A DNA stretch of 64,000 nucleotides from Gammaproteobacteria bacterium (lineage in GTDB: Bacteria; Pseudomonadota; Gammaproteobacteria; Pseudomonadales; Azotimanducaceae), in the NCBI GenBank assembly GCA_026707735.1, contig JAPOWH010000002.1, forward strand, positions 486,621 to 550,620. The letters are read 5' to 3'. The first letter of the stretch is position 1, and each line of letters opens with the position of its first letter. The position numbers and the translations under genes were made by a program. Positions 9,884 through 18,571 of this stretch are shown here, piece after piece. The notes below the pieces were generated by a model. The model was not told the origin of the DNA and did not search any database. It was given only the letters and a program-made list of their open reading frames with translations.

Positions 9884-10381
9884 GCTCTTACTGAACGCCG
9901 TCGACACACGGCAGCCTCACGCGTTGAATCATCGCTTTGTGGCTAGTTAGTCAATCTCCCTAAAGGACAACGCCACCAAGTCTTTCCCCATTTGCGTCGA
10001 AGAGTCCAGGCTTCAAAACCTCAGCCTCAACCTCCTCTACCAAGCCGAGTTGGTTGGCACATCTGACCAGATCAGCTTGGTCCAAAGGAATGTGCTACTT
10101 GAGAAATGTGGCTCCGCCATAGAACCTTTTCAGTTGCTATAGCGACATTAGGTTCTATAGCCCTGCACAAACGAATTGTTACTCCGAGGCCAAAACAAAC
10201 GCCCCATTGCTTTCCCTCAATGCACTCGCAGGTGTCCGTGGGAGGCTAGCTTCAAGTCTTCTTCCACGGAAAAGACTGGTAAGTCTCGAACTCGAACCGA
10301 GTTCGTTGCTTACACTTCATTCGCCTTCACGTAAGCAAAAGCGAGAGAATTGAGATTTTGAAGGCTACCTTAGCAATATTG
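9884..10381. other. 498-base gap after the tRNA, no intact gene
   Basis: Directly after the tRNA there is a 5-bp hairpin (GCCGT at 9897-9901 with ACGGC at 9908-9912) but no T run follows, so it is not a convincing terminator. The middle contains a decayed minus-strand coding remnant (annotated separately). I see no integrase, att-like repeat of the tRNA 3' end, or pilin-like sequence. This is where pilABC would be in a pseudomonad arrangement. Confidence 0.6.
9960..10136 (-). pseudogene. Decayed C-terminal remnant of an unidentified gene
   Basis: On the minus strand a protein-like stretch ends in a TAG at 9960-9962. It reads in one frame from 10136, is broken by an in-frame TAG at 10095-10097, and shows plausible coding residues on both sides (RFYGGATFLK before the stop, then HIPLDQADLVRCANQLGLVE and KPGLFDANGERLGGVVL after it). 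Another TAG closes it upstream at 10137-10139. I do not recognise the family, and it does not look like a pilin or pilB/pilC. It could be chance, but the coding-like composition suggests a dead gene tail. Confidence 0.35.
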
Positions 10382-11236
10382 TTAACTCTGAATCCTAAAC
10401 GAGAAGTCGATCGCACTAATGTCCTTGGTCAACGTACCCAAGGAAATGAAATCCACACCAGTCTCAGCGACTTGAACGACGTTGGATTCACTGATTCCAC
10501 CCGACGCCTCTAGTTCTACAGCCTTTCTCCTGTGGTTTGAAAAACTTCGAGAAATGCGCACAGCTTCTCGCAGTTGCAGTATCTTGAAGTTGTCCAACAT
10601 GATTCGATCAACGTCGCATTGCAAAGCATGATCAAGTTCCTCAAGACTTTCGACTTCTACTTCTATGAACATGTCCGGATGGGCCATTCTGGCCCTTGAA
10701 ACAGCGTTGCTGATACTGCCACTAGCCGCAATGTGGTTCTCCTTAATGAGAAATGCGTCGAACAATCCGATCCTGTGGTTGTTGCCACCACCCATGCGTA
10801 CGGCGTATTTCTGCGCCAGCCTTAGACCAGGCACTGTCTTGCGTGTATCCAGTACCCTTGCTTGTGTGTGCTCAATTAGATGCACGAATCGTCGAGTTTG
10901 GCTTGCCGTTGCCGATAGCAATTGAAGAAAATTTAAGGCTGTTCGCTCGACCGCAAGCAAGGCACTCACCGGTCCGGATATCGTTGCTATTAGAGAGCTC
11001 GGTTCGATCGTCTCTCCATCGACTTTGGCCCAATCTACTTCAACCTGCTCTGAAACTTGCCTGTATGCCTCGTTAGCCCACTCTGCTCCGCATAGGACCC
11101 CGTGCGATCTGGCTATGATTGTGCCGTGTCGATCGGAGTCGTCGGAAGGTAGACTCACGTGGATGTCGCCGGGGCCCAAGTCCTCCTCGAGTGCCGCCTG
11201 TACGTTTGCTTTTATAGTCCCATTGGGTACATTCAT
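10382..11236 (-). CDS. nadC: Nicotinate-nucleotide pyrophosphorylase (carboxylating)
   Basis: NadC converts quinolinate and PRPP to nicotinate mononucleotide, carbon dioxide and pyrophosphate in de novo NAD synthesis. Family motifs seen are EEDLGPGD at the N terminus, RTALNFLQLLS, LDTRKTVPGLR, the loop MGGGNNHRIGLFDAFLIKENH region, and the C-terminal barrel motif ELEASGGI. The open frame extends upstream to 11410, but the extra 58 residues are unlike the family; the ATG at 11236 gives a normal 284-residue protein. It is divergent from ampD with only 32 bases between the starts, so their promoters must overlap each other or the genes. Confidence 0.95.
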   Translation of the reverse strand: MNVPNGTIKANVQAALEEDLGPGDIHVSLPSDDSDRHGTIIARSHGVLCGAEWANEAYRQVSEQVEVDWAKVDGETIEPSSLIATISGPVSALLAVERTALNFLQLLSATASQTRRFVHLIEHTQARVLDTRKTVPGLRLAQKYAVRMGGGNNHRIGLFDAFLIKENHIAASGSISNAVSRARMAHPDMFIEVEVESLEELDHALQCDVDRIMLDNFKILQLREAVRISRSFSNHRRKAVELEASGGISESNVVQVAETGVDFISLGTLTKDISAIDFSFRIQS

Positions 11237-11268
11237 ACCGTAATTATGAAGATATGAGCTTGTAATCG

Positions 11269-11814
11269 TTGAATATTGACAGGAATCACAGAATCGAGTC
11301 CGTACGGCGGGTCGACAGCCCCAACTGCGACCAGCGTCCATACGGCGAGAGACTCTCTTTGATTGTGATCCACGCAATTTCCTTGCCGCCCGGCAGTTTT
11401 GGTGGACCACACATCGAGAATCTGTTTACAAACTGCCTAGACTTTGAGGCGCACACTAGCTTTGAGTCTCTCAAGGGACTCCACGTATCCAGCCATTTGG
11501 TTATTGCTAGAGATGGGAATGTCACGCAGTATGTGCCTTTCAACTTGCGAGCGTGGCACGCCGGAGAATCACAGTACAGGAATAGGTCCGATTGCAACAA
11601 CTTCTCCATCGGAATTGAACTCGAGGGAACCGGGGAGGTCCGGTTCACAGATGCACAGTACGGCATACTTAGTGAAATTCTGCGTTGTTTGCTAGACCAC
11701 TACCCCACCATTTCCCGAGACTCTATCGTTGGACACAGCGAAATCTCCAGAGGGCGAAAGTGGGATCCTGGACTCCAGTTTGACTGGAAGAGAGTCATGC
11801 GGTCTGTAGTTTGA
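11269..11814 (+). CDS. ampD: 1,6-anhydro-N-acetylmuramyl-L-alanine amidase AmpD
   Basis: AmpD is the cytoplasmic zinc amidase that removes the peptide from anhydro-muropeptides during peptidoglycan recycling. Zinc ligands can be placed at the His of VIHAISLPPG, the His of VGHSEI and the Asp of KWDPG. GGPHIENLF and SIGIELEG are also AmpD hallmarks. The only start that keeps the conserved N terminus is the TTG at 11269; no ATG is available, so the exact start is uncertain. The membrane partner ampE, normally next, is replaced by a ROK kinase gene. Confidence 0.94.
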   Translation: MNIDRNHRIESVRRVDSPNCDQRPYGERLSLIVIHAISLPPGSFGGPHIENLFTNCLDFEAHTSFESLKGLHVSSHLVIARDGNVTQYVPFNLRAWHAGESQYRNRSDCNNFSIGIELEGTGEVRFTDAQYGILSEILRCLLDHYPTISRDSIVGHSEISRGRKWDPGLQFDWKRVMRSVV

Positions 11815-11840
11815 AGTCTGACAGAAAAGGACCAGCCCCC

Positions 11841-12743
11841 ATGGGAATGCGCATAGGAATCGATCTTGGAGCAACAAAGATTGAAGGCATTCTCATGGAC
11901 GAATGTGGTGGAGTTGCAAGTCGAAAGCGAGTGTCTACACCGGCAGACTACGCGAACACAATACTCGAGATCAAAAAGCTTGCGTCTCAATTCGATGAAT
12001 TGGCTGGCGATGTTGTACCTGTAGGCTTGGGTACGCCCGGAGCTTGGATAGAAACTCAGAGATCCATGAAGAATTGCAAATCAACTTGCTTGGATGGCAA
12101 GCCCTTCTTGGAAGACATAAAGCGAGTTCTTGGAAGACCGGTCAGAATCCAAAACGACGCGAACTGCTTTGCGCTCTCTGAGGCTGTTGATGGAGCAGGA
12201 GCTGGGGCGCATTGCGTGTTTGGAGCGATTCTGGGAACGGGGGTTGGAGGCGGATGGGTGGTTGGCGGCAAGCTGCTTACTGGCCCGAACGGCTTGAGCG
12301 GAGAGTGGGGGCACAATCCCTTTCCAAACTTCAGGTCTGATGCTAGGACAACAGAACAGGAGCGTCTCCTCTCAGATCGCACATGCCATTGTGGTCAGCA
12401 AAATTGCTTAGAGTGCTTCGTTTCGGGCCCAGGACTCGAACAAACGCACGAAGAGCTCACGGGAGAGCATGCCACCGGAACCGAAATTACATCGCACGGG
12501 TTGTCGCCAACACTGAACTTGTACATCTCCCAACTGGCCAGATCGCTTGCTGTGATGGTCAATGCGTTGGATCCGGACGTCATTGTGCTTGGCGGAGGTG
12601 TATCGAATGTGAAAGAGCTTTATGCCGAACTGCCTAATCGATTGCAGGAGTACGCGTGCAACTCGGATGGTCGTACCAAGGTGCTTCCTGCGCTTCACTC
12701 TGACTCTAGTGGCGTGCGAGGCGCGGCTTGGCTGTTTCCCTAG
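11841..12743 (+). CDS. ROK family sugar kinase
   Basis: A 300-residue ROK (repressor, ORF, kinase) protein with no DNA-binding domain, hence a kinase. Seen are the phosphate-1 motif IGIDLGATKIEG, the catalytic region IQNDANCFALSE with its Asp, the glycine-rich ILGTGVGGG, and the ROK zinc site (His of EWGHNPF and Cys residues in CHCGQQNCLE). Such enzymes phosphorylate fructose, glucose, N-acetylglucosamine or N-acetylmannosamine. The ATG at 11841 follows an AAAAGG site; an ATG at 11847 is also possible. It starts 26 bases after ampD and is probably co-transcribed, which would fit recycling of cell-wall amino sugars, but specificity cannot be read from the sequence. Confidence 0.88.
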   Translation: MGMRIGIDLGATKIEGILMDECGGVASRKRVSTPADYANTILEIKKLASQFDELAGDVVPVGLGTPGAWIETQRSMKNCKSTCLDGKPFLEDIKRVLGRPVRIQNDANCFALSEAVDGAGAGAHCVFGAILGTGVGGGWVVGGKLLTGPNGLSGEWGHNPFPNFRSDARTTEQERLLSDRTCHCGQQNCLECFVSGPGLEQTHEELTGEHATGTEITSHGLSPTLNLYISQLARSLAVMVNALDPDVIVLGGGVSNVKELYAELPNRLQEYACNSDGRTKVLPALHSDSSGVRGAAWLFP

Positions 12744-12813
12744 GCACAAAGTCAACCGTTGAAGACCAAATTTGCACGGTCTACTGGGCAAACGTCCTCT
12801 GTATACCAGAGAC

Positions 12814-12819
12814 TATAAT
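12814..12819 (+). promoter_or_regulatory. Putative -10 element upstream of aceEF
   Basis: A perfect TATAAT stands 27 bases before the aceE ATG. The sequence at -35 distance (around 12791-12796) is a weak match, which would suit an activated or regulated promoter. No pdhR gene lies next to it. Confidence 0.35.
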
Positions 12820-12846
12820 TTCAGCCAACTAAAAAAAGCCCGGTTG

Positions 12847-15519
12847 ATGCCAAAAAAACTCAATAATTCAGACGAAAACCCTCTTGAGACTCAAGAATGG
12901 CTCGACGCTTTGGAGAACATACTCGAGCATGATGGCGCGGACCGTGCCTCTTTTGTAGTATCCCGTCTACTATCCCGCATCTCCCAATCCGGCAACTCTG
13001 TTCCTCAACTAACAACAACCCCCTATCGCAATACCATTCCGGTGACTTGCGAGGCCCAAATGCCGGGTGACTACCACATTGAACGCCAAATACGGAGCCT
13101 AATAAGATGGAATGCCCTAGCCATGGTAGTTCGGGCCAACCGCCGAGAGGGCGACCTTGGCGGTCACATATCCACGTTTGCTTCCGCAGCCACTTTGTAT
13201 GAGGTTGGGTTCAACCACTTTTTCCGTGGTCCGTCAGACGACACCCGGGGAGACCTGATTTACTTTCAGGGCCACAGTTCACCGGGTATCTATGCGCGGT
13301 CCTTCTTGGAAGGACGTTTGGAAGAAGAGCATTTGGATCACTTTAGGCGCGAAACGGGAGGAACAGGGCTATCGTCCTATCCCCACCCGCGTTTAATGCC
13401 GGACTACTGGCAGTTTCCCACGGTATCGATGGGCTTAGGACCTATTCAGGCGATCTACCAGGCTCATGTTATGAAGTATTTGGATGCCCGAGGCCTAGTA
13501 CCCATGGGCGATCGCAAAGTATGGGCGTTTCTGGGAGACGGCGAGTGCGACGAACCAGAGTCTCTTGGAGTACTGTCGCTTGCCGGTCGCGAAGGACTTG
13601 ACAATTTGATCTTCGTCGTGAATTGCAATCTGCAGCGATTGGACGGTCCGGTCCGTGGCAATGGCAAGATCATCCAGGAACTTGAAGGGGAGTTTCGAGG
13701 TTCAGGGTGGAATGTAATCAAGGTTGTGTGGGGGCGTCATTGGGATCCTCTGCTCGACCGTGACAACGACGGGCGCCTCCAGCAGTTGATGGATGAGACC
13801 GTTGATGGTGAGTATCAAAACTTCAAGGCAAAGGGAGGAAGCTACACTCGGTCCGAGTTCTTTGGAAAGTACCCGGACCTTCTCGAGTTGGTTTCGGACA
13901 TGTCGGACGAAGCCATAGAAAAACTCAATCGAGGTGGCCACGATCCGCAAAAGGTGTATGCCGCATACCACGAAGCAATTCAACACAAAGGCCAGCCAAC
14001 CGTGATTCTTGCCAAGACGGTTAAGGGCTATGGAATGGGGGATGCGGGCGAATCGGAGAACACTACGCACCAGATCAAGAAACTAAACCTCGACGAACTG
14101 AAGCAGTTTCGCGATCGATTCAACGTACCGATAGGGGACTCCGACCTGGATTCCGTTCCCTATTACCGGCCACCGGAAGACAGCATTGAGATGAAATACA
14201 TGCAACGCCGTCGTGAGGAGTTGGGGGGAGTCATTCCTCGTCGGATAGCATGCAAGGACTCGTTTAAGGTACCTGGATTGGACTCGCTGGAAGCCCAAAC
14301 CGGGGGGTCTAGGAATCGAGAGATTTCTACGACCATGGCGTTTGTCCGAATCTTGGCAACCCTTCTGCGCGACAAGCAGATTCGAGATCGAATCGTACCC
14401 ATCATTCCGGACGAAGCCAGAACTTTTGGCATGGAGGGCATGTTCCGACAGCTGGGCATTTATTCCTCGGAAGGGCAACTCTACGAGCCTGTGGATGCAG
14501 GAGAACTTGCGGCGTATCGAGAATCTCGTGACGGCCAAGTATTGGAAGAGGGTATCAACGAGGCAGGTGCATTTGCGGCGTGGCTTGCCGCAGCCACTTC
14601 GTCAAGCAGTCACGGCTATACGCTGATACCGTTTTACATTTTCTATTCCATGTTTGGATTTCAGCGGGTCGGAGATTTGACCTGGGCAGCGGGAGACATG
14701 CAGGCTAGAGGGTTCTTGCTCGGTGCGACAGCCGGTCGTACCACTTTGAACGGAGAGGGCTTGCAACATCAGGATGGCCACAGCCACGTTCTCGCCAGCA
14801 CCAATCCCAGCTGCATTTCCTATGACCCCTGCTATGCCTACGAATTGGCTGTGATCCTTTGCGATGGACTGCGACGAATGTACTCTGAATCAGAGGATGT
14901 GTTTTATTACATAACGCTAATGAACGAGAACTACACACATCCTCCAATGCCTCAGGGCGTTGAAGAGGGAATTGTGAAGGGAATGTATCGAATTGCGACG
15001 CTGGGGGACGAGTCGCGAACCACAGGTCGAGTTGTGAATTTGCTAGGTAGTGGAACCATTCTTCAGCAAGTTCTAAAGGCGGGCCAACGGCTACAGGAAG
15101 AATTTGACGTTACAGCCCGCGTTTGGAGTGTTACAAGTTTCACAGAACTGATGCGGGAAGGTCGTGCCACAGAGCGTTGGAACCTGTTGCATCCAGAGGA
15201 AGAGGCAAAGCGTACCTACGCAGCCACATTGTTGGACGGCGATATTCCTGTTGTGGCAGCGACCGACTACGTCAGGTCTTATGCTGAGTCAATTCGAGGG
15301 TGCTTCCAGGCACCCTATTTTGTGCTGGGAACAGACGGCTTTGGCAGAAGTGACACAAGAGAGAGCTTGAGACATCACTTTGAAGTAGATGATCGATTCA
15401 TCACGGTTGCTGCTCTTCACAGTTTGGCCGCAACGCAAACAATTTCACTTAAGGAAGTGTCAAATGCCATGAAGTCGCTCGATATCGATCCAGAGAAGCC
15501 GGATCCTTTGTACCTATGA
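12847..15519 (+). CDS. aceE: Pyruvate dehydrogenase E1 component, homodimeric type
   Basis: AceE is the thiamine-diphosphate enzyme that decarboxylates pyruvate and acetylates lipoyl groups of AceF. At 890 residues from the chosen ATG it matches the E. coli enzyme (887). Seen are the N-terminal domain GGHISTFASAATLYEVGFNHF, the ThDP motif FLGDGECDEPES ending near LIFVVNCNLQRLDGPVRGN, and the transketolase-like C-terminal half with PDEARTFGMEGMFR and GLQHQDGHSH. An upstream TTG in frame (12772) would add 25 unrelated residues. The stop overlaps the aceF start as ATGA. Confidence 0.97.
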   Translation: MPKKLNNSDENPLETQEWLDALENILEHDGADRASFVVSRLLSRISQSGNSVPQLTTTPYRNTIPVTCEAQMPGDYHIERQIRSLIRWNALAMVVRANRREGDLGGHISTFASAATLYEVGFNHFFRGPSDDTRGDLIYFQGHSSPGIYARSFLEGRLEEEHLDHFRRETGGTGLSSYPHPRLMPDYWQFPTVSMGLGPIQAIYQAHVMKYLDARGLVPMGDRKVWAFLGDGECDEPESLGVLSLAGREGLDNLIFVVNCNLQRLDGPVRGNGKIIQELEGEFRGSGWNVIKVVWGRHWDPLLDRDNDGRLQQLMDETVDGEYQNFKAKGGSYTRSEFFGKYPDLLELVSDMSDEAIEKLNRGGHDPQKVYAAYHEAIQHKGQPTVILAKTVKGYGMGDAGESENTTHQIKKLNLDELKQFRDRFNVPIGDSDLDSVPYYRPPEDSIEMKYMQRRREELGGVIPRRIACKDSFKVPGLDSLEAQTGGSRNREISTTMAFVRILATLLRDKQIRDRIVPIIPDEARTFGMEGMFRQLGIYSSEGQLYEPVDAGELAAYRESRDGQVLEEGINEAGAFAAWLAAATSSSSHGYTLIPFYIFYSMFGFQRVGDLTWAAGDMQARGFLLGATAGRTTLNGEGLQHQDGHSHVLASTNPSCISYDPCYAYELAVILCDGLRRMYSESEDVFYYITLMNENYTHPPMPQGVEEGIVKGMYRIATLGDESRTTGRVVNLLGSGTILQQVLKAGQRLQEEFDVTARVWSVTSFTELMREGRATERWNLLHPEEEAKRTYAATLLDGDIPVVAATDYVRSYAESIRGCFQAPYFVLGTDGFGRSDTRESLRHHFEVDDRFITVAALHSLAATQTISLKEVSNAMKSLDIDPEKPDPLYL

Positions 15520-16805
15520 CCGCCACAAGCATTGAAATTCCAGACATTGGCGATGCCAAGGACGTCGAGGTCATTGAGATTTGCGTTGGCGTTGGCGACG
15601 ATGTTGCCAAAGACGATGCTCTCATTGTCATTGAATCGGAAAAGGCATCGATGGAAGTGCCGTCTACCGTAAACGGGAAGGTATCGGCAATTTTGCTCGC
15701 TTTGGGCGACATTGTGAACACCGGCGACAAGATTGCTGTGGTTGATGCGTCAGATTCCGCAGTGGATGCTATTTCCGATGTGGAGCAAGAGGTTCCGCAA
15801 GCGGATGTCAAGGATGAGAGTAGCAAAAAAGAACAGGAGCAAGACCCGACACTAACCGCTGCGCAGACTCCCATTGAGACCGAAGCAACTCCAATCGGCG
15901 CCGGTTCCTCCGTCTATGCGGGTCCAGCAGTACGAAAACTTGCTCGCGAACTCGGTGTGGATTTGACGCGAGTAAACGGATCGGGCGCGAAGGGACGGAT
16001 TGTCAAAGACGACATAAAGGCATTTGTCAAGACGACATTGACCGGCCAGTCGACTATGGCCGCGGGAACAGGCATTCCGTCCATAGAGTTGCCCGACTTT
16101 AGTAAGTTCGGACCGGTAGAGGAAGTGCCCTTGACGAGAATCCGTGCTCGGGGTGCACAGAATCTAGTTCGAAGCTGGTTGAACGTCGTACACGTTACGC
16201 AGCATGATGAAGCCGATGTGACAGAACTGGAGCAATTTCGTAGCGAACTGAACTCCGAATTCTCGGATCGATCCGATCGGCTTACGCCGCTACCGTTCAT
16301 CCTGAAGGCTTGTGCTTGTTCGCTTCTCGAGCATCCATATCTCAATTCGTCTCTTAATCCAGATCTCAAGTCACTAATTTGCAAGAAGTATGTCCATCTT
16401 GGTATGGCTGTGGACACGGACGAGGGCTTGGTCGTCCCCGTTATACGAGAGGTGGACAAAAAAGGAGTGCAAGAAATATCGACGGAATCCAAAGCGCTTG
16501 CTAACGCAGCACAGGATAAGAGACTCAAACCAGGAGATATTCAGGGGGCGTCATTTACCGTATCGAGTTTGGGCAATATTGGTGGAACAGGATTCACTCC
16601 AATCGTTAACGCTCCGGAAGTTGCCATTCTTGGAGTAGGCCGAATGGCTATCAAGCCCGCTTGGATGAACGGTGAATTTGTTCCTCGCAAGATTCTGCCT
16701 CTGAGCTTGTCCTACGACCATCGGGCAGTGAATGGAGCCGATGCAGGCAGGTTTATGACAACTCTCGTTTCCAAGTTGGCGGACATACGCAAGCTAGTAC
16801 TCTAA
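15516..16805 (+). CDS. aceF: Pyruvate dehydrogenase E2 component (dihydrolipoyllysine acetyltransferase)
   Basis: AceF forms the core of the pyruvate dehydrogenase complex and transfers acetyl from lipoyllysine to CoA. It has a single lipoyl domain (residues 1-80, lipoylated Lys43 in ESEKASMEVPS), an acidic linker, a peripheral-subunit binding domain (about 135-171, GPAVRKLARELGVDLTRV), and the C-terminal catalytic domain ending with the active-site motif LSYDHRAVNGADAGRF. One lipoyl domain is fewer than the three in E. coli. It overlaps aceE by four bases. No lpd (E3) follows, so E3 must come from another locus. Confidence 0.96.
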   Translation: MTATSIEIPDIGDAKDVEVIEICVGVGDDVAKDDALIVIESEKASMEVPSTVNGKVSAILLALGDIVNTGDKIAVVDASDSAVDAISDVEQEVPQADVKDESSKKEQEQDPTLTAAQTPIETEATPIGAGSSVYAGPAVRKLARELGVDLTRVNGSGAKGRIVKDDIKAFVKTTLTGQSTMAAGTGIPSIELPDFSKFGPVEEVPLTRIRARGAQNLVRSWLNVVHVTQHDEADVTELEQFRSELNSEFSDRSDRLTPLPFILKACACSLLEHPYLNSSLNPDLKSLICKKYVHLGMAVDTDEGLVVPVIREVDKKGVQEISTESKALANAAQDKRLKPGDIQGASFTVSSLGNIGGTGFTPIVNAPEVAILGVGRMAIKPAWMNGEFVPRKILPLSLSYDHRAVNGADAGRFMTTLVSKLADIRKLVL

Positions 16806-16843
16806 TTTCTCGGGAAATTCACTTACCAATACTTTTTCAACCG

Positions 16844-17281
16844 TCAGTTTTTGGGCGTTTGGGTCTTTTCTAGCGCTTGCTTGAGTAGGTGGGTTTTGAT
16901 CACGCAGCTCCCGTGTTCCGAGCCGGTAATCCCAAACCCTTTTTTCTCCAGCATTTGCATGGTTTTGCGGGTCCTTTCGGCCCACTCGCGCTGAGATTTT
17001 GCGTCTTCCTCTGGATTGTTGTAGACGATTCTCAAGCCGTCGAGAGCCGGTAGTGTCTCTTCAGAACCATCGCTGCGAAATCGAACGTGGCGATCGTTGG
17101 TCATTCGATGTGCAGCATAGAAATAGAGGTATTTGCCTTGGCAGTCTTCTCCGAACAGGAATTTGATGGGCCATCCTTGCTCAACGATTTGACCACGTTG
17201 AGTACGACTCTCAATGTCGTCGGGAAGTGAGATTTCCCAATGCTTGAAATACTTGTTGAATCTTTGTATTCGTGCATCCAC
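16844..17281 (-). CDS. Conserved hypothetical protein, 145 residues
   Basis: I do not know a function for this protein. It is soluble, without signal peptide or membrane segments. The N terminus (RIQRFNKYFKHWEISLP) and the central stretch YLYFYAAHRMTNDRHVRF are the kind of blocks I associate with a small uncharacterised bacterial family found in several phyla. The second half is helical and charged. It is convergent with aceF (38 bases between the stops) and stands alone. The reading frame is clean and uses ordinary codons, so I take it as real. Confidence 0.7.
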   Translation of the reverse strand: MDARIQRFNKYFKHWEISLPDDIESRTQRGQIVEQGWPIKFLFGEDCQGKYLYFYAAHRMTNDRHVRFRSDGSEETLPALDGLRIVYNNPEEDAKSQREWAERTRKTMQMLEKKGFGITGSEHGSCVIKTHLLKQALEKTQTPKN

Positions 17282-17593
17282 AGCTAAGGTCTGTTCGTCT
17301 CGTGGAGCTAACTGAGTCTAGCTAATTTGTGAAGACAAACCGTCAGTTGTCAGCGGCACAGTCGATCATTAATCGCCGGCTAGTCACTTGTGTAATAGAT
17401 CCACTCAACGGCTAGGGCGTGCACGTTTTCGCTTCAGACGTGCTTGCTCAGAGAATGAATCCAGTCTTCTCATCCATCGTCTTTAGCTCACCAATGGAGA
17501 AATGTAGCAGGACCACTTTCGTAAACTACAGTCAACCGTGTCGAATTTCAATTCGCATTGAGAGTGCGGACTTACAAGGGAGGAGTAGCAACT
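17282..17593. other. 312-base divergent intergenic region
   Basis: It separates the minus-strand hypothetical from the plus-strand SDR gene. I see no RNA gene or repeat. The only clear signal is the ribosome site GGGAGGAG at 17578-17585 for the SDR gene. Confidence 0.5.
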
Positions 17594-18412
17594 ATGGCAG
17601 CGTCAATTGACAAGAATGGGGCATTGCAAGGACGAAGTGCTGTAGTAACAGGTGCCAGTCGAGGCATTGGTGAGGCAATTGCCTATCGATTGGCCATGGA
17701 GGGTGCAAACGTAGTAGTGACGGCTCGCACGGTAAACGAAAGTGACCATCCATTGCCTGGGACTATTACGCAGACTGTGGAAACTATTCGACGAGCTGGA
17801 GGCGACGCCCATGCGGTGCAATGCAACCTCGCGCTGCCAGAGGATCGCGAAAGGCTTGTCGACGAATCACGTGCAGCCTATGGTGGCATAGACATCTTGG
17901 TGAACAACGCCGCCGTGACCTACTTTTTTCCGATAAAGGAATTTCCTGACAAGAGAGCGAGGCTAATGTTCGAAGTCCAGATGATTGCACCCTTGGATTT
18001 GAGTCAGAGATTTCTTCCAGATATGGTTGAAAAGGGCAAAGGTCACATCATTTACATTTCGTCTCATGCAGCAATACATCCCCAAAACCCTCAAGCAGGA
18101 GGAGGTGGAGGAACCGTATATGGCATGTGCAAGGCCGCGATGGAGCGATTCTCAACGGGATTTGCTGCCGAAGTCTACAGTAGCAACGTTGCTGTAAACG
18201 CGATTTCTCCAGGATTGGTTGCTACTCCCGGTACCCAACTACACGGACTGGTGAACGAAAACACCAAGTCGCGTGAATCACCGATTGAAGGCATTGCCGA
18301 AGCGACATGTTTTATTACCCGTAGCGAACCAAGGGACATTACTGGGAGAATTGACCACATTCCAGAGTTCATGCAGGAATTCTCGCTCGAACCCGTCGAA
18401 TTGATTGGATGA
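17594..18412 (+). CDS. Short-chain dehydrogenase/reductase (SDR)
   Basis: A 272-residue NAD(P)-dependent oxidoreductase. The cofactor motif TGASRGIG lies at residues 19-26, the structural motif LVNNAA follows, and the catalytic Ser (in YISSHAA) and YxxxK (YGMCK) are present. The start at 17594 is supported by a strong GGAGGAG site; an upstream in-frame start would add only 12 residues. The C-terminal part with EATCFITRSEPRDITGRI is typical of SDRs annotated as acting on hydroxyacyl or hydroxysteroid substrates, but the substrate cannot be told from sequence. Confidence 0.9.
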   Translation: MAASIDKNGALQGRSAVVTGASRGIGEAIAYRLAMEGANVVVTARTVNESDHPLPGTITQTVETIRRAGGDAHAVQCNLALPEDRERLVDESRAAYGGIDILVNNAAVTYFFPIKEFPDKRARLMFEVQMIAPLDLSQRFLPDMVEKGKGHIIYISSHAAIHPQNPQAGGGGGTVYGMCKAAMERFSTGFAAEVYSSNVAVNAISPGLVATPGTQLHGLVNENTKSRESPIEGIAEATCFITRSEPRDITGRIDHIPEFMQEFSLEPVELIG

Positions 18413-18571
18413 TTCTTTAAGATTGGGAGTTGGTTGCGTAGGTTGCGGTGGTCGGCCCATGCGGGACGACAGCACCAGCAAATCCAATCGCAGCTTGAGA
18501 GGCAAGCGTTAGTTGGTCTGCACTCCTGGTGCAAAGTTCACTCTCGGTTGTTTTGTTTAAAGTGAGCTTTG

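Noticed and set aside
9897..9912. Hairpin after tRNA-Thr as a rho-independent terminator
   Set aside because: The stem is only 5 bp and no T run follows it.
10095..10097. In-frame TAG read as pyrrolysine, by analogy with the TGA case
   Set aside because: A second in-frame TAG stands 13 codons upstream, the fragment has no start or known family, and pyrrolysine is not expected in this kind of organism; gene decay is simpler.
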